A stretch of DNA of 64,000 bases, from positions 2,294,001 to 2,358,000 of the forward strand of contig NZ_CP179930.1 in assembly GCF_047495495.1 (NCBI RefSeq). The letters are read 5' to 3'. The notes under the pieces were generated by a model. That model had not been told where the DNA came from. It saw nothing but the letters and a program-made list of their open reading frames with translations, and searched no databases. The number at the start of each line of letters is the position of its first letter. Within the stretch, counting starts at the first letter, position 1. Positions 35,481 through 44,904 of this stretch are shown in pieces. This stretch comes from Zymobacter sp047495495. Lineage in GTDB: Bacteria; Pseudomonadota; Gammaproteobacteria; Pseudomonadales; Halomonadaceae. The position numbers were made by a program, and so were the translations under genes.

Positions 35481-36587
35481 ATGCTTCGGCGCCAACTTAT
35501 CCCCTGCACTTTCCTTCTGCTGCCGCTCGTATTGATGGCATGCAGCAGCAAGCATGAGCCGGACCCTCGCACTGAGGCTCCGCTCGTCAGAGTCGCGCCG
35601 GTCCATGGCGCGTCCACCCCTTCTCGATCATTCACCGGTACTGTGGCTGCTCAGATTCAAAGCGATTTGGGCTTTCGCGTATCGGGCAAGGTGCAGGAAC
35701 GTCTGGTCGACACAGGTCAGAGAGTCAAGCGAGGACAAGCGCTCATGCGCATTGACCCCATTGACCTAAACCTGCAGGCACATGTCCTTCAAGAAGCCGT
35801 GGCCGTAGCGCGCGCTCGTGCCAAACAAGCAACAGATGATGAAGCACGTTATCGAGGGCTGGTTGATGCTGGGGCTGTTTCAGCATCGGCATACGATCAG
35901 ATCAAGGCATCGGCAGACTCGGCCCAGGCCCAGCTTAAAGCAGCTGAAGCGCAAGCAAACGTTGCCCAAAATGCGTCACGCTATGCCTTACTGCTTGCCG
36001 ACGCTGACGGCACTGTTGTCGAGACACTTGCCGAACCGGGCCAAGTCGTCAGTGCAGGACAACCCGTTGTACGACTGGCACAAGACGGCCAACGTGACGC
36101 CGTTGTGCATCTGCCGGAAACATTACGTCCGCCTATCGGCTCAGCCGCCAAAGCAACGTTATATGGAAACCGACAAACTCCCGTACTCGCAAGGCTGCGG
36201 CAACTATCCGACGCTGCTGACCAGACAAGCCGTACATATGAGGCCAAATACACGCTTACGGGCCCATCATCTCAAGCCCCACTGGGAGCGACAGTTACCG
36301 TTGAAATCGCGGGGGTCACAGATGCTACGTCATCGCTCACCGTTCCCATTAGCGCACTGTTCGATCCGGGCAATGGGCCGGGGGTATGGGTCGTCGAAGG
36401 CAAGCCTGCAAGAGTCGCCTGGCACCCCATTCGAGTAATCAGCTTTACGGACGAAGAAGCACAGATACAAGGTGATCTTAGGATCGGTGATTCAGTGGTA
36501 TCTCTCGGCGCTCATCTGCTTCATGAGGGCGACAGCGTCAGACCGATGGATCAAGGCGGCTTGATGGCGAACGGAGAGCATCCATGA
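35481..36587 (+). CDS. RND efflux periplasmic adaptor lipoprotein
   Basis: The membrane-fusion (adaptor) subunit linking pump and outer-membrane channel, 368 residues. It has a lipobox (VLMAC, lipid at C21), the barrel-sandwich/lipoyl half FRVSGKVQERLVDTGQRVKR, a coiled-coil hairpin about residues 100-170 (Ala/Gln/Lys rich), the second lipoyl half ADGTVVETLAEPGQVVSAGQ, and a beta-barrel domain. The stop overlaps the pump start (ATGA). A candidate operator precedes it. Confidence 0.92.
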   Translation: MLRRQLIPCTFLLLPLVLMACSSKHEPDPRTEAPLVRVAPVHGASTPSRSFTGTVAAQIQSDLGFRVSGKVQERLVDTGQRVKRGQALMRIDPIDLNLQAHVLQEAVAVARARAKQATDDEARYRGLVDAGAVSASAYDQIKASADSAQAQLKAAEAQANVAQNASRYALLLADADGTVVETLAEPGQVVSAGQPVVRLAQDGQRDAVVHLPETLRPPIGSAAKATLYGNRQTPVLARLRQLSDAADQTSRTYEAKYTLTGPSSQAPLGATVTVEIAGVTDATSSLTVPISALFDPGNGPGVWVVEGKPARVAWHPIRVISFTDEEAQIQGDLRIGDSVVSLGAHLLHEGDSVRPMDQGGLMANGEHP

Positions 36588-39500
36588 ACGAAAGACGCTT
36601 CAACCTTTCCGCACTTGCCGTACGTGAGCGCTCTATTACGCTGTTTCTGATCATCTTGATCAGTGTTGCGGGCATCTTCGCCTTTTTCTCTCTTGGGCGA
36701 GCAGAAGACCCTCCTTTTACGATCAAGCAGATGACGATCATCACAGCTTGGCCGGGGGCAACAGCGCAGGAAATGCAGGATCAGGTAGCCGATCCCCTCG
36801 AAAAGAGAATGCAGGAATTGCGCTGGTACGATCATACCGAGACCTACACTCGCCCAGGCTTGGCCTTCACGATGGTCTTCTTGCGCGACAGCACGCCACC
36901 GTCTCAAGTTCAGGAAGAGTTTTATCAAGCGCGCAAGAAAATCGGAGATGAAACGAAGAAACTCCCTTCGGGCGTCATAAGCCCCATGCTCAACGACGAG
37001 TATGCCGATGTGACCTTTGCACTCTTCGCTCTCAAGGCAAAAGACGAGCCTCAACGATTGCTGGCGCGTGATGCAGAACATCTGCGTCAGCAGCTCTTGC
37101 ACGTTGCCGGAGTAAAAAAGGTCAATATCATCGGCGAACAGGCCGAACGCATCTTTGTCTCGTTTTCCCACGAACGTCTAGCGACATTGGGCATTACACC
37201 ACAAGACATTTTTGCTGCGCTCAACGGCCAGAATGCGCTTACTCCATCCGGCTCCATTGAGACACATGGACCACAGGTCTTCATACGCATTGAGGGGGCC
37301 TTCAATGATCTGGATAAAATTCGCCAGACCCCGATCGTGGTACAAGGAAGAACGCTAACGCTATCGGACGTGGCCACCGTGGAACGAGGCTATGAAGACC
37401 CAGCCACCTTCTTAGTTCGGAACAATGGCGAACCCGCACTGCTGCTTGGCGTTGTTATGCGTGATGACTGGAATGGCCTCGACTTGGGTAAAGCCCTCGA
37501 AGCCGAAGCTGCCAAGATCAATGCAGAGCTACCCTTGGGCATAACGCTGACCAAAGTAACTGACCAAGCCGTCAATATCAGCGCCGCAGTTGATGAATTC
37601 ATGGTCAAGTTCTTTGTGGCCTTGCTGGTCGTGATGGTGGTGTGCTTTCTAAGCATGGGCTGGCGTGTCGGCATTGTAGTAGCCGCAGCCGTACCACTGA
37701 CGCTAGCCGCCGTGTTCATCATCATGGCCGCCACCGGCAAGAACTTTGATCGTATTACGCTCGGATCACTGATTCTGGCACTGGGTCTACTGGTAGATGA
37801 CGCCATTATCGCCATCGAAATGATGGTCGTAAAAATGGAAGAAGGCTACAGCCGAGTCAAAGCATCAGCCTATGCATGGAGCCATACGGCGGCCCCAATG
37901 CTGTCCGGCACATTGGTGACAGCGATCGGTTTCATGCCCAATGGATTTGCTCGTTCTACGGCGGGAGAATACACCAGCAACATGTTCTGGATTGTGGGCA
38001 TTGCCCTCATTGTATCCTGGGTAGTTGCTGTGGCGTTTACGCCCTACTTAGGCGTCAAACTGCTTCCGGACATCAAGAAAGTAGAAGGTGGTCACGAGGC
38101 CATTTACGACACTCGTCATTACAACCGTTTCCGAAAAGCACTGGGACGCGTTATTGCTCATAAGTGGCTGGTAGCCGGCACTGTGGTCGCAACATTTGCC
38201 GTTGCCATTCTTGGTATGGGGCTGGTCAATAAACAGTTCTTCCCAACGTCTGATCGGCCAGAAGTTCTTATCGAGGTGCAGATGCCATATGGCACATCGA
38301 TTGAACGAACCAGCGCAGCAACCGCCAAGATAGAAGCATGGCTGAAGAAACAGAAAGAAGCGCGCATAGTGACGTCCTATATAGGACAAGGCGCTCCGCG
38401 CTTCTTTCTAGCGATGTCGCCCGAATTACCCGACCCATCATTTGCCAAAATTGTTGTTCTTGCAGGCAATGATAAAGAACGTGAGGTACTCAAATTCCGG
38501 CTGCGCCATGCGGTAGCGGAAGGACTAGCACCAGAAGCTCAGGCCCGCATTACCCAAATTGTATTTGGCCCACCGTCCCCATTCCCGGTGGCTTATCGAG
38601 TGACAGGGCCAAATCGAAACACACTACGCAACATAGCCAATGATGTGGCCAACATCATGCGCGCCAATCCCATGATGCGCACGGTCAACACTGACTGGGG
38701 GCCACGCACACCTGCGCTGCACTTCACGCTTGATCAAAATCGGCTTCAATCCATTGGACTGACATCTCAGTCCGTGGCCTTACAGCTGCAATTCCTGCTC
38801 AGCGGAATCCCCATCACGGAGGTGCGCGAAGATATTCGTACCGTCCAAGTGGTAGGCCGGGCAGCAGGAGATACTCGCCTCGACCCCGCAAAGATCACTA
38901 ACTTCACGTTAGTGGGATCAGCAGGCCAGCGCATCCCACTTTCACAGGTGGGAACGGTAGAGGTACGTATGGAAGACCCTATTCTTCGACGTAGAGATCG
39001 CACTCCCACGATCACCGTGCGAGGGGACATTGCTGAAGGACAGCAGCCCCCTGATGTCTCTACAGCGGTTTTCAAACAACTGCAGACAGTCATCAAGACA
39101 CTCCCACCGGGCTACCAGATAGAGCAAGCAGGATCGATCGAAGAATCAGCCAAAGCGACAACGGCCATGCTGCCACTGTTTCCAATCATGATTGCCTTTA
39201 CGCTGCTCATCATCATATTGCAGGTGCGTTCCATCGCCGGCATGATCATGGTGTTTGCAACAAGCCCGTTAGGGTTGATCGGCGTAGTGCCAACCTTACT
39301 GATTTTCCAGCAGCCGTTCGGCATCAATGCGCTGGTTGGCCTCATCGCACTATCCGGAATATTAATGCGCAACACACTGATATTGATTGGTCAGATCCAT
39401 CAGAATGAGCAAGCGGGATTGGCACCGTTCAATGCCGTTGTTGAGGCCACTGTTCAGCGTGCAAGGCCCGTAATACTGACGGCGTTAGCCGCGATTCTTG

Positions 39501-39646
39501 CCTTCATCCCACTCACCCACTCCGTGTTCTGGGGAACGCTAGCCTATACCCTTATTGGCGGCACTCTGGCAGGCACAATACTGACATTGATATTCTTGCC
39601 AGCGATGTACTCCATCTGGTTCAAGATCAGACCCATTTCTTCTTAA
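36584..39646 (+). CDS. RND-family multidrug efflux pump, inner-membrane subunit
   Basis: A 1020-residue proton-driven exporter with two sets of six membrane helices and two large periplasmic loops. The proton-relay aspartates are D405 and D406 in ALGLLVDDAIIAIEMM, matching AcrB D407/D408. The N-terminal AEDPPFTIKQMTIITAWPGA resembles the TriC-like branch rather than AcrB itself, so the substrate may not be a classical drug. It overlaps the adaptor gene by four bases. Codon use in this cassette looks less GC-rich than in the neighbouring Mrp operon, which may point to transfer. Confidence 0.93.
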   Translation: MNERRFNLSALAVRERSITLFLIILISVAGIFAFFSLGRAEDPPFTIKQMTIITAWPGATAQEMQDQVADPLEKRMQELRWYDHTETYTRPGLAFTMVFLRDSTPPSQVQEEFYQARKKIGDETKKLPSGVISPMLNDEYADVTFALFALKAKDEPQRLLARDAEHLRQQLLHVAGVKKVNIIGEQAERIFVSFSHERLATLGITPQDIFAALNGQNALTPSGSIETHGPQVFIRIEGAFNDLDKIRQTPIVVQGRTLTLSDVATVERGYEDPATFLVRNNGEPALLLGVVMRDDWNGLDLGKALEAEAAKINAELPLGITLTKVTDQAVNISAAVDEFMVKFFVALLVVMVVCFLSMGWRVGIVVAAAVPLTLAAVFIIMAATGKNFDRITLGSLILALGLLVDDAIIAIEMMVVKMEEGYSRVKASAYAWSHTAAPMLSGTLVTAIGFMPNGFARSTAGEYTSNMFWIVGIALIVSWVVAVAFTPYLGVKLLPDIKKVEGGHEAIYDTRHYNRFRKALGRVIAHKWLVAGTVVATFAVAILGMGLVNKQFFPTSDRPEVLIEVQMPYGTSIERTSAATAKIEAWLKKQKEARIVTSYIGQGAPRFFLAMSPELPDPSFAKIVVLAGNDKEREVLKFRLRHAVAEGLAPEAQARITQIVFGPPSPFPVAYRVTGPNRNTLRNIANDVANIMRANPMMRTVNTDWGPRTPALHFTLDQNRLQSIGLTSQSVALQLQFLLSGIPITEVREDIRTVQVVGRAAGDTRLDPAKITNFTLVGSAGQRIPLSQVGTVEVRMEDPILRRRDRTPTITVRGDIAEGQQPPDVSTAVFKQLQTVIKTLPPGYQIEQAGSIEESAKATTAMLPLFPIMIAFTLLIIILQVRSIAGMIMVFATSPLGLIGVVPTLLIFQQPFGINALVGLIALSGILMRNTLILIGQIHQNEQAGLAPFNAVVEATVQRARPVILTALAAILAFIPLTHSVFWGTLAYTLIGGTLAGTILTLIFLPAMYSIWFKIRPISS

Positions 39647-39672
39647 AAAAAGCAGCGCTATAGATCGACAAT

Positions 39673-39719
39673 AAAAAAGCCCGGCCCTTCTAGACTGATA
39701 ATCCTAGAAGGGCCGGGCT
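39673..39719 (-). terminator. Terminator of hemH, facing the pump gene
   Basis: A 16-bp perfect stem AGCCCGGCCCTTCTAG (39678-39693) with its complement (39704-39719) around a ten-base loop. The U-tract (A run at 39673-39678) is on the minus strand, so it mainly ends hemH; the hairpin may also stop the convergent pump transcript. Confidence 0.9.
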
Positions 39720-39798
39720 ACGTATGACTTGGTCATTGATAATGCAGTGATATATCAGAAGTTGATTCGCTTGACGCCACTAGCCGCCAAACCAGCGA

Positions 39799-40788
39799 CT
39801 ACCAACCTTGCGTATGCTGAGCCACCAGTGACGTCAGCAATTCAAGGTGGTCGTCGCGATCATTGAGTGCCGGAATATACGCATAGCGCTTGCCGCCCGC
39901 ATGCATGAAGTTCTCGCGATTTTCTTCGCTCAACTCCTCTAGCGTTTCTAGGCAATCCGCCGCAAAAGCAGGACTCATAATATCCACTGCCGGTGGTGTT
40001 CCCGCCTTACCCCATTTGATCAATGTCTCGTCGGTGTAGGGCTGCAGCCATTCTTCACGCCCGAAACGCGACTGATAGGTCATCGTCCACTCATGCGGTG
40101 CAAGCGAAAGTGCCTCGGCCAGTAGACGGCTGGTGGTCTCGCATTCATTCGGGTACGGGTCACCCTGCTCAGCATAGCGTTTGGGAATGCCGTGATACGA
40201 CATCACCAGATGCCCTTGCTGGCCTTGCTGCTGCCAGTGCTCCTGCACGCTATTGGCCAGTGCCTGAATGTACAGCGGGTGATCGCAGTAGCTACGTACG
40301 AAGCGCAATCCAGGATGAGCTGGACATTGCTTGAGCGCGCGCGCCACTTGATCGAAGATCGACGCCGTGGTCGAGCTGGAGAACTGAGGATAGAGCGGCA
40401 GCACCAGCACATTCTTGACCCCCGCGTCGCGCAGCTCACGCCCCGCAGAGACAATGGAAGGATTACCGTAATCCATGCCCAGCGCGACAGGAATATCTTC
40501 CCCGAAATGCTCACGCAACTTTTCTTCGAGTGCAGCCCGCTGGCGGCGTGAAATAGCCAGCAACGGTGAACCTTCATCAGTCCAGATCGACGCGTAGGCC
40601 TTTGCCACGCGGCGAGGGCGCGTCGTCAGCACGATACCGTTCAAAATGGGCCACCATTTCCAGCGCGGCAGATCCACGACACGACGATCCGACAAAAACT
40701 CACGCAGATAGCGACGTACGGCCTTTGCCGTCGGCGCATCTGGCGTACCCAGGTTCGCCAGCAGAACACCGAAGCGAGGGGATGACAT
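39799..40788 (-). CDS. hemH: Ferrochelatase
   Basis: HemH inserts Fe2+ into protoporphyrin IX, the last step of heme synthesis. The 329-residue protein shows GVLLANLGTPDAPT, the YGNPSIVSAG region, VLVLPLYPQFSSSTTAS, the catalytic His in MSYHGIPKRY, and the Glu-rich SPAFAADCLETLEELSEENR. The ATG at 40788 follows AGGAGG; an upstream in-frame start adds 14 unconserved residues. It seems to be a single gene. Confidence 0.96.
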   Translation of the reverse strand: MSSPRFGVLLANLGTPDAPTAKAVRRYLREFLSDRRVVDLPRWKWWPILNGIVLTTRPRRVAKAYASIWTDEGSPLLAISRRQRAALEEKLREHFGEDIPVALGMDYGNPSIVSAGRELRDAGVKNVLVLPLYPQFSSSTTASIFDQVARALKQCPAHPGLRFVRSYCDHPLYIQALANSVQEHWQQQGQQGHLVMSYHGIPKRYAEQGDPYPNECETTSRLLAEALSLAPHEWTMTYQSRFGREEWLQPYTDETLIKWGKAGTPPAVDIMSPAFAADCLETLEELSEENRENFMHAGGKRYAYIPALNDRDDHLELLTSLVAQHTQGW

Positions 40789-40907
40789 TCGCAACCTCCT
40801 TGTTGAAGAAGCAAGCGCGGAAGGTGACACCGCACCTAACCGCCGATACTGTACCGTTTAAGTCCATTATACGGTATTCGTCGCAAGAGCAGCGCTATAC
40901 ATACAAT

Positions 40908-40931
40908 AAAGCGCCGCTATTGCGACGCTTT
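40908..40931 (-). terminator. Terminator of the DUF6482-like gene
   Basis: A 10-bp stem with one mismatch, AAAGCGCCGC/GCGACGCTTT, with a four-base loop. On the minus strand it is followed by TTTATTG. It lies 44 bases after the small gene's stop and ahead of hemH. Confidence 0.65.
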
Positions 40932-40974
40932 TGCTGATAACACTTTTCACTTACGATCGCCGATTATCTCGGCG

Positions 40975-41274
40975 TCAGAGGGCGACCTGAATCAGGCCTG
41001 ATTTGGGAGGGAGGCAAGCCCCTTTCGATGCTGTCGGATGGCGCTGTTCCCAGCGTACCAGCCAGGCATGCTGCACGCCCACCTGCTTGAGCACGTCATA
41101 GACGTCCTCGAGTGACCGGAAGAGTTGCGGACGACCGCGTTCTTCAAGCGCCACACTGTGGCCCGTTTCGGCCTCACATTCGATCTGATACAGCTTGCTG
41201 GCCAATGATCGAATAACGTGGATCCGCACATCCTGTTGATGGGCAGCCACTTCTTTAAGCTGAGAGATGTTCAT
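40975..41274 (-). CDS. Small uncharacterised protein, DUF6482-like
   Basis: A 99-residue protein without membrane segments or signal peptide. Its layout (MNISQLKEVAAHQQDVRIHV, then YQIECEAETGHSVALEERGR, then SLEDVYDVLKQVGVQHAWLV) resembles the DUF6482 proteins common in pseudomonads and halomonads, whose role is unknown. A clear AAGGAGAG precedes the ATG, so it is very likely expressed. It appears to be transcribed alone. Confidence 0.75.
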   Translation of the reverse strand: MNISQLKEVAAHQQDVRIHVIRSLASKLYQIECEAETGHSVALEERGRPQLFRSLEDVYDVLKQVGVQHAWLVRWEQRHPTASKGACLPPKSGLIQVAL

Positions 41275-41689
41275 TCAAGACTCTCCTTATTGTCATAGTG
41301 TTGATACGTAATAGCTTTCTCCATGCTGGCAGCAAGAAATACACGCTATAAGGTCATGAGTGCACGAGTACATTTTACGTCTGACCATCATCGGTATACA
41401 GAACGTTACAGGAAAAGGCCAGTGACAGTTTTATGAACCCGCCAGCGCATTATCGGCCAACGAGTCAAAAGACGTAACCACCGCAGGGAACCGATGAAGG
41501 TCATGAAATCACCGATATTCGGTGAATGACCGCACTCGGGTGTAAGGATAGGACACACTGGCCAACATGACCCCATGAGGCCAGTGTGGTACCACTAAAT
41601 GACAACGGCAAGCCCCAGACGTTCAGGGATGATCGCTTTCGGCGCTCACGCCCAGTGCCTCGCAACGAACGCTTGCGGCTCGCATTGTC
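41275..41689. other. Intergenic region with an inverted repeat
   Basis: No gene is supported in this 415-base stretch. The only clear structure is a perfect 10-bp inverted repeat, CACACTGGCC (41554-41563) and GGCCAGTGTG (41579-41588), with a 15-base spacer. It lies about 100 bases downstream of the next minus-strand gene but lacks a U-tract, so it is a weak terminator candidate or an unrelated palindrome. Confidence 0.5.
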
Positions 41690-41989
41690 TCAGGAAGCAG
41701 CGTAATCGCTAGGGTCGATAGCACGTCCCAGCGAGTTGCGGTCGATCCAACGGCCAGCCTTGGCTTCACGATAGCGGAACACGATGCGATCGCCTACGTT
41801 GACGGGCAGCTCAGGATCTTCGACCTGATAGGTATAGGCTTCGCCATCCACGACCAGCGTGTGGCGATAGAGGTCAGGCATGCCCAGCCATTCCTTGAAA
41901 GGCCCTTCACGCTCGGTACTTTCCAGCACACCGCGCACTTCGATCTTGGGTTGTCGACGACGTCCACTACGTCGGAATCCTGCAGCCAT
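41690..41989 (-). CDS. Small hypothetical protein
   Basis: A 99-residue protein I do not recognise. The N-terminus is strongly basic (FRRSGRRRQPK); the rest alternates short beta-like stretches (KIEVRGVLEST, RHTLVVDGEAYTYQVED, VGDRIVFRYREAKAGRWID) as in a small barrel. No signal peptide or membrane helix is visible. AAGGAG lies at good distance from the ATG, and codon use matches neighbours, so I take it as real. A nucleic-acid role is only a guess from its charge. Confidence 0.7.
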   Translation of the reverse strand: MAAGFRRSGRRRQPKIEVRGVLESTEREGPFKEWLGMPDLYRHTLVVDGEAYTYQVEDPELPVNVGDRIVFRYREAKAGRWIDRNSLGRAIDPSDYAAS

Positions 41990-42351
41990 GATTTCTCCTT
42001 GGCATCTAACCGATCTCGGGCACCCTGACCGATGGCGCCCGAAAATGCTTACTCATTGACAGAGAACATTCGACAGACAAGCGCCTGTCATGCTTGTCCT
42101 AGATGACACCACAATACGGTGTATTGCGGTCCTATAAACGTTGCCAGTCCGAAACGGTTGGCAGCGACACCCACCATGCCGTGCGGCCTAGTATGGATTA
42201 GATACTACACTTTTAGACACGGGAATGCTTGATCCAATCGAGGGCCGCGACCAAAAGCCTAGCTTAACGGTAGCATAAGCACTACTTATCACCGATGCAG
42301 GGCACATGAAAGGTCTCTTTTCCCTCAAATGCCCTCGCGGCAACCGTTCCT
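41990..42351. other. Intergenic region downstream of dnaB
   Basis: This 362-base region between dnaB and the small hypothetical gene, both on the minus strand, shows no gene, repeat or clear terminator. It presumably carries the promoter of the small gene, but I cannot pick a convincing one. Confidence 0.4.
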
Positions 42352-43737
42352 CTATTCCTCGTACTGACCGTAGCTTTCCGGCGCCAGATCCTCAAAGCGT
42401 GTGTACTTACCAATGAAGGCCATGTGCACCGTACCGATAGGCCCGTTACGCTGCTTACCGATGATCAGCTCGGCCAACCCTTTGTTATCAGGGTTATCGC
42501 GATTATAGACTTCATCACGGTAGACGAAGGCAATAACGTCCGCATCCTGCTCGATTGCCCCAGATTCACGCAAGTCCGACATAACAGGACGCTTGTTGGG
42601 GCGCTGCTCAAGCGAGCGGTTCAGCTGCGACAGCGCGACGACCGGACACTGAAACTCCTTCGCCATCCCTTTAAGCGAGCGAGATATCTCGGAGATCTCA
42701 GCCGTACGGTTGTCGGACATACCCGGCACCTGCATCAGCTGAAGGTAGTCGATCATGATGATGCCGATCTCACCCGCCTCACGCATCAGACGACGAATAC
42801 GCGCACGCATCTCGCTGGGCGACAGTGCTGGCGTATCGTCAACATACAGCTTGCGATCCTTGAGAAGGTTCACCGCAGAGGTGAGGCGCGGCCAATCCTC
42901 ATCCTCCAGCTGCCCCGTACGCATACGCGTCTGGTCGATGCGCCCCAGAGACGACACCATACGAATCATCAGCTGCTCCGCAGGCATCTCCATTGAGAAG
43001 ACGACCGCTGCCTTGTCACTGCTGACGACAGCGTGCTCGACAAGGTTCATTGCAAAGGTCGTCTTACCCATCGAGGGGCGCCCTGCAACGATAACGAGGT
43101 CGGAAGGCTGCAACCCTGAAGTCATCTCATCCAGATCGTGGAAGCCGGTCGACAGTCCCGTCATCTGGCCTTTCATATTATAGAGCTCGTCGATACGACT
43201 GACCGCCTTGGTCAGCAGCTGCCCCATGTTCTGTGGTCCACCGAACTTGGGACGCGACTCGGATATCTGGAATACCAAACGTTCGGCTTCGTTGACCAGT
43301 TCGTCAGCAGGACGCCCTTGAGGATTGAAAGCCCCATCTGCGATCTGCCCTGCAGCCTGAATCAGTTTTCGCAGCGTAGCGCGCTCACGCACGATATCGG
43401 CATATGCCTTGATATTGCTCGCCGACGGCGTATTACGGGCCAGCTCCGCCAAATAGGCCAGTCCGCCGACCTGTTCGAGCTGATCGCGCAGCTCCAGCGC
43501 TTCTGACAGCGTGACCACGTCGACCGCGCGGCTTTCCTCTGCCAGCTGCTTCATCGCATTGAAGATATGGCGATGCTCGAAACGATAGAAATCATCGCTG
43601 ACTAGGCGCTCAGAGACGTCATCCCACGCCGAGTTGTCCAGCATCAGACCACCGAGAACGGACTGCTCGGCTTCCAGCGAATGAGGCGGCACTTTCAGCG
43701 CCGCTGTCTGTTCATCATGCTCGATGGCATCAGTCAT
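42352..43737 (-). CDS. dnaB: Replicative DNA helicase
   Basis: DnaB is the hexameric helicase at the replication fork and recruits DnaG. The 461-residue protein has the N-terminal helical domain (PPHSLEAEQSVLGGLMLDNS), the linker that binds primase, and a RecA-like domain with Walker A AGRPSMGKTTFA near residue 225, Walker B IGIIMIDYLQLM, and VALSQLNRSLEQRPNKRPVM with the arginine-finger region DLRESGAIEQDADV. No intein interrupts it. I use the ATG at 43737; a TTG four codons upstream is in frame. It follows rplI after a terminator. Confidence 0.96.
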   Translation of the reverse strand: MTDAIEHDEQTAALKVPPHSLEAEQSVLGGLMLDNSAWDDVSERLVSDDFYRFEHRHIFNAMKQLAEESRAVDVVTLSEALELRDQLEQVGGLAYLAELARNTPSASNIKAYADIVRERATLRKLIQAAGQIADGAFNPQGRPADELVNEAERLVFQISESRPKFGGPQNMGQLLTKAVSRIDELYNMKGQMTGLSTGFHDLDEMTSGLQPSDLVIVAGRPSMGKTTFAMNLVEHAVVSSDKAAVVFSMEMPAEQLMIRMVSSLGRIDQTRMRTGQLEDEDWPRLTSAVNLLKDRKLYVDDTPALSPSEMRARIRRLMREAGEIGIIMIDYLQLMQVPGMSDNRTAEISEISRSLKGMAKEFQCPVVALSQLNRSLEQRPNKRPVMSDLRESGAIEQDADVIAFVYRDEVYNRDNPDNKGLAELIIGKQRNGPIGTVHMAFIGKYTRFEDLAPESYGQYEE

Positions 43738-43872
43738 AGTGATTTCCAACCTTCCCGCAACGCAACAGACATGTCAGGTCCCTCATGATAGCGCAGAGCG
43801 GCACATTGACTGCCACGGCTCATGAAGAAACGCTGAGCACAAATCAAGCCGCTACGGCTAGATTCGCACCAT

Positions 43873-43906
43873 ATAAAAAAGGCACGCAGCAAAGCAGCGT
43901 GCCTTT
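43873..43906 (-). terminator. Terminator after rplI
   Basis: A stem AAAGGCACGC (43878-43887) with GCGTGCCTTT (43897-43906) around a nine-base loop, with a U-run on the minus strand (A run from 43875). It ends the rpsF-rpsR-rplI transcript 38 bases after rplI and sets dnaB apart. Confidence 0.88.
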
Positions 43907-43943
43907 CCCATCACTGATCGAAACCAGGATGTTGTACTTCAAC

Positions 43944-44390
43944 TTACTCGGCAGTCACGACAACGCGAACGCTGGCGGAAACTTCCGGGTGCAGCTGCAG
44001 AGCGATGTCGTATTCGCCAGTCTGACGCAGCGGACCTTCCGGCATACGAACTTCGCTTTTGGCAACGTCGATTCCGGCAGATGCGATAGCATCAGCCAGG
44101 TCGCGCGGACCGATGGAACCGAACAGTTTGCCTTCGTCACCGGCTTTAGCCACCAGAGACAGTTCGATTTCGCTCAGCTGCTGCGCACGGTTTTCAGCTT
44201 CCGCTTTACGCAGTGCAGCCTGGCTTTCGAGCTCAGCGCGACGCGTTTCGAACGCTTCAACGTTTTCCTTGGTTGCCGGTACGGCCAGGCCGTACGGTAC
44301 CAAGTAGTTACGGCCATAGCCCGATTTAACGGTGACTTTGTCACCCAGATCGCCGAGCTTACCCAGTTTGTCGAGTAGAATGACGTCCAT
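43944..44390 (-). CDS. rplI: 50S ribosomal protein L9
   Basis: The 148-residue L9 binds 23S rRNA through its N-terminal domain, MDVILLDKLGKLGDLGDKVT followed by VKSGYGRNYLVPYGLAVPAT, joined by a long helix to the C-terminal domain. The start at 44390 follows GAGG; the longer frame adds 17 unconserved residues. It is 267 bases from rpsR, an unusually wide gap for this operon. Confidence 0.96.
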   Translation of the reverse strand: MDVILLDKLGKLGDLGDKVTVKSGYGRNYLVPYGLAVPATKENVEAFETRRAELESQAALRKAEAENRAQQLSEIELSLVAKAGDEGKLFGSIGPRDLADAIASAGIDVAKSEVRMPEGPLRQTGEYDIALQLHPEVSASVRVVVTAE

Positions 44391-44657
44391 CTCGTTAACC
44401 TCTTTAATGTTGACTGCAGGCAAACGACTTCGGATATTCACGAAGTTACGTCTAGCGCGCCTGGCAGCAAAACAATAATGATACCTACTGGATCCAGCTT
44501 TTGACGCAGAGGTCAGTGCTGAATCTGCATAACCACAACATGCCCGAACCGTTTAGGTCGGCTTAATCAACCACCACAATGAACTGAAGCATCAGCGATG
44601 CGATCAGACTCAATGGTGAATGAAGGCCTGACAGGGTTCGAGCACGAAACGCGTGGC
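44391..44657. other. Wide gap between rpsR and rplI
   Basis: This 267-base stretch has no supported gene. In pseudomonads a membrane-protein gene (DUF2232 type) lies at this point, between rpsR and rplI; none is seen here. It presumably remains transcribed as part of the operon or holds an rplI promoter. Confidence 0.4.
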
Positions 44658-44885
44658 TTACTTGTGGCTATCGGTATACGGCAGCAGAGACAGGTAGCGT
44701 GCGCGTTTGATAGCGGTAGCCAGCTGACGCTGATAGCGTGCACGCGTACCGGTGATGCGGCTCGGTACGATCTTGCCAGTTTCAGTGATGTAAGACTTGA
44801 GCGTATCGAGGTCTTTATAGTCGATATACTTCACGCCTTCAGCGGTGAAACGGCAGAATTTACGGCGACGGAAGAAACGTGCCAT
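44658..44885 (-). CDS. rpsR: 30S ribosomal protein S18
   Basis: The 75-residue basic protein has the S18 sequence, FFRRRKFCRFTAEG then IDYKDLDTLKSYITETGKIV and RITGTRARYQRQLATAIKRA. S18 forms a dimer with S6 on the platform of the small subunit, matching its place 19 bases after rpsF. GGAGGA precedes the ATG. The priB gene found between rpsF and rpsR in E. coli is absent, as in pseudomonads. Confidence 0.98.
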   Translation of the reverse strand: MARFFRRRKFCRFTAEGVKYIDYKDLDTLKSYITETGKIVPSRITGTRARYQRQLATAIKRARYLSLLPYTDSHK

Positions 44886-44904
44886 GGGTCAGTCCTCCAG
44901 AGGA

